Virus record (IMG/VR): IMGVR_UViG_3300037862_000118
Location: 1 to 35,835 of that record
Source of the DNA: a virus
Length of the DNA stretch: 35,835 nucleotides
Reading direction: 5' to 3' (one strand)
Part shown: piece by piece, positions 30,152 to 35,835 of the stretch
How the letters are laid out: every line of letters begins with the position of its first letter
Position numbering within the stretch: position 1 is the stretch's first letter
Made by a program: the position numbers and the translations under genes
The notes under the pieces: generated by a model
Seen by the model: the letters and a program-made list of their open reading frames with translations, nothing else
Databases searched by the model: none
Told to the model about the DNA's origin: nothing

Positions 30152-31882
30152 CTACTCGTCCTTGTCAACTACGCGGCGAGAAGGAAGTTTCGTGCCGTAC
30201 GCAGCCTCAACCAGACGCATTCGCAACTCTTGCTCGCTGCCGCCCAGGAGACCGTCAAGCTGGGCATCGACGGGGCTCGCGCCCTCCGCGGCGGGGCCAG
30301 CGATGCCGTCGCCGAGGACATCCCCGTCACCGAGCATCATCGGGTCCATCGGCATCGCGGTTCCGTCAGGGCCTGGCATCATTCCGGTGAGGTCCACAAT
30401 GGTCTTCTGGATGAGGACCTTGACCAAGTTCAGCGCGCCATCGGCCTCGGTGTCTTCGCGCAGTTCTTTACGGACTTCGGCCAGCTTCTCGTCCGGGAAC
30501 TCGTTGCCCAGAAGACGCAGTGCGCCCTCTTTGGACTCAAGGCCCATCGACATCTTCATCTGCAGCTCGTTGAGCATGATGAGCTTATCGAGGGGTAGCG
30601 GGTCATTGAAGTGGGTGTAGGTCCGATACGTTATCGGGTCATTGGGGTCAAGCTGAGTCAGTTGGCCATCTTTGAGGGGGCCATCCTCTTCTGGGTTGTA
30701 GGTAAGGACTTCAGGCTCTTTAACCGCAAGGGTCAGCATAACCAGCTCGTTGACGCGCTCGATGCCCGCACCGTACTGCGCCGTCTTCTGCGACCAGCGG
30801 TTCATCAGCGGCTGGTACTGAATGCTCAGTGCCACGCCGGAGGTGTTGGAGATGGGCTGCATCTGGCCGAGGGCCGTCTCTGGCACATTCATCAGCTCGT
30901 GCATCGAGGTCTTGAGCATCCGAAGATACTCCATCGCCCCTGCAAGGCCGCTAGCTCCACCTTCGAGGTTGAACACCTGCGCGTCTTTAGGGAGACCTCC
31001 CCAGACCTTCTTGGCACCCTTTTCCAGGTTAGAAGCCTTCGCGCCCACGATAACGGTCACCGGAGCGGCGTGGTAGTTGACGATGTCTGCCACATCGGTG
31101 GAGATTTCGTTGTAGGCGCGGTTCAGGGTAATGATGTCGTGTGCATCCGAAAGACCCCAGGGGGAGCCAGAGACGGGGATGTTGGGGATGTGGATAACGG
31201 GGATAAGCCCCAGGGGGTTTGGTCGACTGTCGATGAGCTCATCGTTGACATACTCTTCGATTATGTCGTCGGTGAGAATCTCGGTGTAGGTGAACACCTG
31301 GCGGGTGCCTTCGAGCGAGGTGCCCCAGAAGCGGTACTTCTGCTTGAAGCGCAGGAGGCGTGTCCGGTCGTGGGGGTGGAACTCGGGAAAAGCAAAGGCG
31401 GGGTTTAGCGGCAGGATACGAACCTTGCCGGGGTGCATGCGACCAATGGAGTCAACCCACGGCTCCTCGTAGGCGACTTTGACGAAGGCATCTCCGGTGA
31501 TGCCGCCAGTCTGCCCCAGCTCCGTGAGGACACGCATCTTGTCGTTGTCTTCTTCCCAGACCCGCTTCAGGCGGTCAGGGACAATGGCTTCGGTGGAGCG
31601 GGCACTGCGGAAGTGGATACCTGCGCCGAAAGTGAATCTAGTCAGGTAGTCGATAAATGCGCGGTAGTAGTTAACCGCAATCTGCATCTCGCCCTGTTCC
31701 CGGCGGTAACCCCAGTGGTGACCTAAGTACATGGCCCAGTTGAGGGAGTACCGGTTTAGCCGCGGGCCGTGGACTTCAAACTCTTCGTCCGCCAGCTCGA
31801 CAAGGCCCAGGGGGGAAATGGAGATGGTGAGGTCAGAAGAAGCGGCCCTATAGGACGGGGGTGAGAAGTCTGCGAATGACAT
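30152..31882 (-). CDS. Portal protein
   Basis: The product has 576 residues. It has YYRAFIDYLTRFTFGAGIHF early, then NPLGLIPVIHIPNIPVSGSP and the helix-rich block LNRAYNEISTDVADIVNYHA, which match actinophage portal proteins. A C-terminal segment (LGLE-like, then RLLGNEFPDEKLAEVRKELR) forms the crown. Twelve copies form the DNA channel at the capsid vertex, binding the terminase. The ATG overlaps the stop of a possible 41-residue frame (TAATG). A 136-bp gap follows before the scaffold and holds nothing recognisable. Confidence 0.92.
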   Translation of the reverse strand: MSFADFSPPSYRAASSDLTISISPLGLVELADEEFEVHGPRLNRYSLNWAMYLGHHWGYRREQGEMQIAVNYYRAFIDYLTRFTFGAGIHFRSARSTEAIVPDRLKRVWEEDNDKMRVLTELGQTGGITGDAFVKVAYEEPWVDSIGRMHPGKVRILPLNPAFAFPEFHPHDRTRLLRFKQKYRFWGTSLEGTRQVFTYTEILTDDIIEEYVNDELIDSRPNPLGLIPVIHIPNIPVSGSPWGLSDAHDIITLNRAYNEISTDVADIVNYHAAPVTVIVGAKASNLEKGAKKVWGGLPKDAQVFNLEGGASGLAGAMEYLRMLKTSMHELMNVPETALGQMQPISNTSGVALSIQYQPLMNRWSQKTAQYGAGIERVNELVMLTLAVKEPEVLTYNPEEDGPLKDGQLTQLDPNDPITYRTYTHFNDPLPLDKLIMLNELQMKMSMGLESKEGALRLLGNEFPDEKLAEVRKELREDTEADGALNLVKVLIQKTIVDLTGMMPGPDGTAMPMDPMMLGDGDVLGDGIAGPAAEGASPVDAQLDGLLGGSEQELRMRLVEAAYGTKLPSRRVVDKDE

Positions 31883-32007
31883 TAGGCCAAAACCTCGTTT
31901 ATGTAGGGGCTAGAGAAGCAGGCTGCTCGCCGCATATTCGACAGTACAGGCTGGCCAACGTGCGTACGGGGGTGAACCGTAGAGCTCTGCATCGCGGGGC
32001 TGGTCAT
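31882..32007 (-). CDS. Possible 41-residue protein upstream of portal
   Basis: An ATG at 32007, or a GTG at 32016, opens a frame that ends as TAATG on the portal start, a junction used by several other genes here. The product begins MTSPAMQSSTVHPRTHV and ends RRAACFSSPYINEVLA. It is the same frame as the preceding 84-residue gene after its TAG stop. No clear ribosome site is present. The protein-like composition and coupling favour translation; chance is possible. Confidence 0.4.
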   Translation of the reverse strand: MTSPAMQSSTVHPRTHVGQPVLSNMRRAACFSSPYINEVLA

Positions 32008-32025
32008 CTGCGTCACGGCGTAGTG

Positions 32026-32280
32026 CTACTTCTTCTTGTCGTCTTTAGCGGCAGCGTGTTCGCCGCCGTGGGCTTTCATCGCCTCTTTGCGTTTCTGCCA
32101 CTGACGACCGAGCTTCTCTGCTTGGGCACGCGCGGTGGTGTCGATAAAGCGCCCGCCGTACTTGACGTACTGCTCGTGGACCCAGTGACTTGCGGCAGGG
32201 GAGGGGTAGGTCTGGTACTTAGCCCGAGCCTGGGCTCCAAGGCTGGCCCAAAGCCTTTCGTTCGCAGGCTTTTGGGCCAC
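32026..32280 (-). CDS. Small basic protein with SHWVHEQYVKYGG motif
   Basis: The product has 84 residues and begins AQKPANERLWASLGAQARAK, followed by YQTYPSPAASHWVHEQYVKY and GGRF. The pattern KP.N..LW......AK......PS..A..W....Y...GG recalls a family of small phage proteins (I recall DUF5872, unverified). The end is a lysine-rich tail. It probably acts in the late regulon, yet no function is known. It follows a hairpin at 32298-32335. Confidence 0.7.
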   Translation of the reverse strand: MAQKPANERLWASLGAQARAKYQTYPSPAASHWVHEQYVKYGGRFIDTTARAQAEKLGRQWQKRKEAMKAHGGEHAAAKDDKKK

Positions 32281-32297
32281 GGTTCCTCCAAGCAGAG

Positions 32298-32335
32298 GGT
32301 CACCCCGCCCGCCTGGTAGTGGGTGCGGGGTGACC
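32298..32335 (-). terminator. Hairpin, possible weak terminator
   Basis: An 11-bp perfect inverted repeat (32298-32308 and 32325-32335) with a 16-base loop lies 11 bases beyond the stop of the 131-residue gene. No strong T run follows on the minus strand, so it may only attenuate or protect mRNA. Confidence 0.55.
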
Positions 32336-32346
32336 GGTGAGGCTAG

Positions 32347-32742
32347 TTAGTCCTGGACGACAGTCGGGTTGAGACGCGCGGTGCGGGCACCGGTGCGGGC
32401 AACAACTTCGACGACCTGCTCGGCGTAGTCCGTGAACGAGCCGTGTGCGAACTCCGCAAGGAAGGTCGGTGCCTCAATCCAGGCGGCGCTACCGACGTGG
32501 GCGCGCTCGCTGAGGGTCTCTGCGGCTGACTTCAGCCACACAGGGGCGTTGCGGTTCGGACGGCCAGGAGCCGAAGCAAAACCGTTCATGATGCCGGTCT
32601 GGAAGTCGGTGGGGACATCCGTGTCGGTGGCAAGGCCCTCTTCAAAGCGCAGCGGTCCGCGGCGGTCGAGGTTGTCGGCAACCTTGAGCTCGTAGGTCTG
32701 GGGTGCGCGTTCCGGGAACATAGGTGCGGGGCCAATGCCCAT
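32347..32742 (-). CDS. Unknown 131-residue head-module protein
   Basis: An AAGGAG site precedes the ATG. The product begins MGIGPAPMFPERAPQTYELKV, contains NRNAPVWLKSAAETLSERAH, and ends in ARTARLNPTVVQD. It has no membrane segment or known motif. Its place between terminase and portal suggests a head or packaging accessory function. It is followed by a hairpin. Confidence 0.55.
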   Translation of the reverse strand: MGIGPAPMFPERAPQTYELKVADNLDRRGPLRFEEGLATDTDVPTDFQTGIMNGFASAPGRPNRNAPVWLKSAAETLSERAHVGSAAWIEAPTFLAEFAHGSFTDYAEQVVEVVARTGARTARLNPTVVQD

Positions 32743-32830
32743 GGGGAAACTCCTTAGCTAGGTGAGAGTACTGCAATCTCTGTTCCAAGTTTGACGACCT
32801 GACGGAGGCTTTGGGGCCTAAACAGTCGGC

Positions 32831-34441
32831 TCAGCTAAAGAACACGTTCGTTGTTGCTTCAATCTCCGGCATAACCAAATCGCGAGTCATGGAGCAGGCA
32901 ATAGCTAGGGAGTCCACAAAGTCATCGTGGGCATGTGCTTCATCCGGCGCGGCGACGGTGAAGGTATTGCCGCGGTACTTGACCTCAGCGTCCGTCAGCT
33001 GCTGAGTAAACCGCTTCCACATCCGCAGTCGCCGGGTCTTGGCGTGGGCGGGGTAGGACAACGCCTGGCGCTGAATAAGCGCCTGGAGGTGCTTGAAGCG
33101 TGTCGACTGTTCGCTGGAGCTAGAGGTCAGTGCAACGACCTGCGCACGGGGCATCAGTACTTTGAGTCGCTGAGCGACCGCGTCACCGACACCGTTGCCG
33201 TCGATTCCTACTGCTAGGACATCGTAGTTAGAGAGGAAGTTGACCATCTGGAAGTACTGCTCCTCCCAGTCATCGCCCTGTATCTCTAGCCAGTTGAGGA
33301 TTCGGTGGTCGAAGTAGCCAAACTCATCGGGGCGGTCCCAGTCGACCCAGACCACAGTGACGACGGTAGAGTCAGCTTTTCGGGCGGGGTCGATGCCGAC
33401 GACGACGGGGGTCTTGTGCCAGACTTTGACGACCTCTTGGCTGGTGTCTCCCAGGGCTTCGAGGGCGGTCTGAGTCACGAACATCCCGCGCTCCAGTAGC
33501 CACTTACAGTTGTAGCTCATCTGGAACTCGTCAGAGTCCTCGCCAATACGCAGCATCTCCTTGCGGATGAACTTCTGGTAGTTCTTGTTGACCTTAGCCA
33601 CGTCGCGCCAATCCCACTGGAAATGGTTCTGGCGCGCGCCTCGGCCCGTCTGCCGCCTCCGGTTGAGCTGAATAGCGCGGTAGAAGTTGTTCTTCGAGGT
33701 AGTTGGGGTCCCGGTCTTTATCATCGTCCCGGCGTAGTACGCCAGCATCGGGCTGATGGACTTCGACACAACGAAGTCATCGGCCTCTTGCGACTCGTCG
33801 ATGACGATGACATGGAAGGACTTCGACTCAATCTTGGCGCGGGGGTTAGCGGTCATCATGGTCAGTGTCGAGCCGGACTTCTTCAGGCGAATCATCCGCG
33901 TTACTCCTCCGACGCGCTGTGCCTGGTCGTCAATCTCCGGGTCACCCAGAACATCGAGCGCCTGCTCGGACGTCAGCCGAGTAACTGTGCGGCTAAAGAG
34001 GGTCTCCGCCTGCGACTCAGTGGGTGCAAACATCCCTACCCAGAGGCCATCTTTAAACTTCCCCAGCAATTCGGGGTAGAGACTTGCCAGCAGGGGCAGG
34101 ATGACCATAAGGGTTGCCAGGACATCGGATACGGTCTCGGTCTTGCCGGACTGCCGTGCCGCCAATGCGGTGATTTCTTCACCGTCGTTGATGAGTATGG
34201 ATTCGATGATGCGCCGAGCGAGCGGCTTTTGGTAGACATGCAGGTCGTGGCCGACCATTACGACCATGAACGCCATTATCTTGTCGATAAGTTTGGCCAC
34301 GAACTCCCGGGAGAGCTCATCTTCGGGCTCCTCCTCAAAGTCTTCTCCCTCGACATGTTCTGCGTAGAACTCCGGGGTTATCTCCTCGAACTGGTCTTCA
34401 AGTCCGTCGAGAACTTCGTCTTCGGTGGGGTCAGAACTCAC
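32831..34441 (-). CDS. terL: Terminase large subunit (TerL)
   Basis: The product has 536 residues. Walker A is ALAARQSGKT (residues ~92-101), Walker B is VIVIDES (about 211-217), and TGTPTT near 244 is a coupling-type motif. The nuclease part includes GIDPARKADST (about 349), an aspartate in DGNGVGD, and HDDFVDS near 510, giving the acidic RNase H-like metal site. The ATP-driven motor packages DNA into the prohead. A small terminase is not evident; the small upstream proteins might serve. The start overlaps the preceding gene by 11 bases. An acidic N-terminal ~45 residues precede the motor. Confidence 0.96.
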   Translation of the reverse strand: MSSDPTEDEVLDGLEDQFEEITPEFYAEHVEGEDFEEEPEDELSREFVAKLIDKIMAFMVVMVGHDLHVYQKPLARRIIESILINDGEEITALAARQSGKTETVSDVLATLMVILPLLASLYPELLGKFKDGLWVGMFAPTESQAETLFSRTVTRLTSEQALDVLGDPEIDDQAQRVGGVTRMIRLKKSGSTLTMMTANPRAKIESKSFHVIVIDESQEADDFVVSKSISPMLAYYAGTMIKTGTPTTSKNNFYRAIQLNRRRQTGRGARQNHFQWDWRDVAKVNKNYQKFIRKEMLRIGEDSDEFQMSYNCKWLLERGMFVTQTALEALGDTSQEVVKVWHKTPVVVGIDPARKADSTVVTVVWVDWDRPDEFGYFDHRILNWLEIQGDDWEEQYFQMVNFLSNYDVLAVGIDGNGVGDAVAQRLKVLMPRAQVVALTSSSSEQSTRFKHLQALIQRQALSYPAHAKTRRLRMWKRFTQQLTDAEVKYRGNTFTVAAPDEAHAHDDFVDSLAIACSMTRDLVMPEIEATTNVFFS

Positions 34442-34670
34442 GGGCGCGTCGCTTTAGCTCTCGTGTAATAGCCAGCAGTGCCTCAGCACCCATCTCCGCT
34501 TCGGAGAGCATCGCCTCGTCGTTGTTTCGACTGCCATGCACAATGTTTTTTCCGATGGCAAAGAGGGCATTCTCGCCCCACACCGCAAGCTCAGAGGTCG
34601 GGATACCCGCTATCCGCTTCTCCAGCCGAGTCTGGGGCGGGGGTCCAGCCTTTGTCTTCGTGAAAATCAT
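34431..34670 (-). CDS. Unknown 79-residue protein upstream of terminase
   Basis: I choose the ATG at 34670 (MIFTKTKAGPPPQTRLEKRI); an ATG at 34749-34751 lies deep in the upstream gene and would give an unlikely N-terminus. Even so, it overlaps the upstream gene by 80 bases. The product is helical in its second half (EAMLSEAEMGAEALLAITRE). It ends 11 bases into terL. It might be a small terminase-like or regulatory protein, but this is not shown. Confidence 0.5.
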   Translation of the reverse strand: MIFTKTKAGPPPQTRLEKRIAGIPTSELAVWGENALFAIGKNIVHGSRNNDEAMLSEAEMGAEALLAITRELKRRAREF

Positions 34671-34920
34671 TATCAGTAAGGTCCCGTCGTTGAATGGCCC
34701 GGTTGAGTGCTTCTTCTTCTGGTAACTGCCCTGTCCAGCGCCCGAAGGCAAGAGCTCGGTGGCGTGGCAGGCGCACGATGATGGGCTCAGAAGTGCGGAA
34801 AGGCTCTTCTATCTCCTGCGTCCAGCCACGTACCCAAACCTTAGCTCCCCACTTAACGGGAAACCGCAGAAACTGAATGAAGTACTTGTTGTCGACGCCG
34901 TAGTCGTGGGTAACGGGCAT
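34591..34920 (-). CDS. Unknown 109-residue protein
   Basis: The ATG at 34920 lies four bases after the stop of the KTSC gene. The product contains YFIQFLRFPVKWGAKVWVRG and RHRALAFGRWTGQLPEEEAL, aromatic-rich, and ends in an acidic tail. No known motif. The C-terminal part overlaps the following gene by 80 bases in another frame. Position suggests a packaging-module accessory. Confidence 0.55.
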   Translation of the reverse strand: MPVTHDYGVDNKYFIQFLRFPVKWGAKVWVRGWTQEIEEPFRTSEPIIVRLPRHRALAFGRWTGQLPEEEALNRAIQRRDLTDNDFHEDKGWTPAPDSAGEADSGYPDL

Positions 34921-34924
34921 TGTG

Positions 34925-35812
34925 CTAGGGGTTCTTTCGTCGTCCGGTCTTTTGTGCGGGGTTCTTGCCCGAAGTTGCAGCGGGGTTCTTGCCCTGACGA
35001 TACGCGACTTGCTGCGCCCGCGGTTGCCGATTAGGTCGGATACCCTGATTGCCCTGGTACAGAATCTGGTTCGTCCGAGAGACTCGGTAAAACAGCTCTT
35101 GGGCCTTCTCCGACAGGTAGCTCATATCGGCGTAGCCGCGGGGCTTAGAGTTCAACTTCTCGAAAATGTACTTGCCCTTGCTTTTGGCAGCTTTGAAGGC
35201 AGTCCACATCTGGTACGCGACGCTGTAGTAGTTGTAGAAGGTGCCATCCCGGAACACCACCGTGAGGGTCTGCCGCTCACGGTCATACCCGGCAGCAACC
35301 GTTCTCGGCCTGCGGGGGTTTGTGGTGGAGGTGGGCCGCACCGTAAGGGCAGCGGGGCCGTTTTCGTGATTGCGGGGGTCAGCAGCCCTGTTTGGGTACT
35401 TATCGTTGGGCGAGTAGAACAAGCCAGCGGTCTGGTCAAAGCCCATGCCCTCCGCTTCAGGCCGGTCCTGCAGTACTGCGTATGCCTCCGTGACGCGGTT
35501 ATTCTCTCCGTAACGCCGCAAGGTTGCACGGTAGTTTGTTGTGCGGGCAAACTCTCCGCGCCCTGAGGCAATGGGCAACGCGGCGGCAAACGACTCATCA
35601 ATGACGTCTCGGTTGCGTAGACGCGTGGGTGCTGGAACGCCCTTAGGAGCAACGTGGCTCTGCTGCGTTGCTCGGAAAGCCTCTTCGGCTACCCCGCGGT
35701 TGAATCCGTAGATACGGTTCCGGGGGTCTGACCTGTTTAAGCGCTCTGCTGTGCTTTCCGCTTCCTGCCGCGAGGGGCGGGAGGGTGGCATATTGGCGGG
35801 CACTTGTGCCAT
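34925..35812 (-). CDS. KTSC-domain protein
   Basis: The product has 295 residues. The central part, about 165-225, reads VAAGYDRERQTLTVVFRDGT then FYNYYSVAYQMWTAFKAAKS and KGKYIFEKL, which fits the KTSC domain (a short beta-helix domain first noted near lysyl-tRNA synthetase C-termini). The domain is common in phage proteins of unclear function. The N- and C-terminal parts are basic and of low complexity (KNPAQKTGRRKNP tail). It is the first gene in the window in reading order and may act in head assembly or DNA handling. Only the domain call is firm. Confidence 0.75.
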   Translation of the reverse strand: MAQVPANMPPSRPSRQEAESTAERLNRSDPRNRIYGFNRGVAEEAFRATQQSHVAPKGVPAPTRLRNRDVIDESFAAALPIASGRGEFARTTNYRATLRRYGENNRVTEAYAVLQDRPEAEGMGFDQTAGLFYSPNDKYPNRAADPRNHENGPAALTVRPTSTTNPRRPRTVAAGYDRERQTLTVVFRDGTFYNYYSVAYQMWTAFKAAKSKGKYIFEKLNSKPRGYADMSYLSEKAQELFYRVSRTNQILYQGNQGIRPNRQPRAQQVAYRQGKNPAATSGKNPAQKTGRRKNP

Positions 35813-35835
35813 TGGTCAAACCCCCGGAGAGTGAG

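Overview
The window is a contiguous late (structural) region of a tailed, contractile-tail bacteriophage or prophage. Every gene I can support lies on the minus strand, so it reads from right (35.8 kb) to left (1). A tail sheath, tail tube, gp25-like wedge, baseplate J-like protein and gp5-like spike show a myovirus-type tail. The base composition looks moderately GC-rich. GTG starts are common, and the lysin at the left edge carries a WGYTG-type wall-binding module that I associate with phages of Actinobacteria, especially Microbacteriaceae. I therefore infer an actinobacterial host. This is an inference, not a demonstration.

Layout in transcription order. (1) Packaging and head, 35.8-26.9 kb: a KTSC-domain protein, two small overlapping unknowns, large terminase, an unknown 131-residue protein, an 84-residue small protein, a possible 41-residue protein, portal, coiled-coil scaffold, and an N4-gp56-type major capsid protein. 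A strong hairpin follows the capsid gene, then a free-standing endonuclease VII-type HNH gene, then a 123-residue protein ending in a second strong hairpin. (2) Head appendages and neck, 26.8-20.7 kb: a neck/adaptor-like protein, a fibre-like protein, a fibronectin-III-rich protein, and a run of connectors and small basic proteins. This run includes two genes that are easily missed: a 59-residue Lys/Ala-rich protein and a GTG-started HNH-like protein. (3) Tail, 20.6-15.1 kb: sheath, tube, a gp26-like chaperone with a small overlapping-frame partner that may use +1 frameshifting, and a tape measure with an internal M23 peptidase. (4) Baseplate, 15.1-7.8 kb: hub components, a LysM/gpX-like protein, a gpD-like hub, gp25, gpJ, and a chimeric spike/collar/collagen protein. 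(5) Fibres and lysis, 7.8 kb to 1: two fibre genes, a 53-residue small gene between them, a non-coding or decayed 374-bp stretch with a 21-bp tandem repeat, an M23 hydrolase with a Pro/Val rod, a short fibre-like protein, a gpI-like baseplate protein with lectin-like modules, and a partial amidase endolysin cut by the window edge.

Genes are packed with short overlaps, often TAATG or ATGA stop/start junctions, which implies translational coupling within long late transcripts. I see no integrase, repressor, replication gene, tRNA, CRISPR array or recognisable holin. The most unusual features are the spike-fibre chimera with two separate three-copy 42-bp arrays, the possible +1 frameshift in the tail chaperone, the Pro/Val-rod hydrolase with an amphipathic tail, the fibronectin-type proteins in the head module, and the repeat-bearing decayed region at 4.3-4.65 kb.
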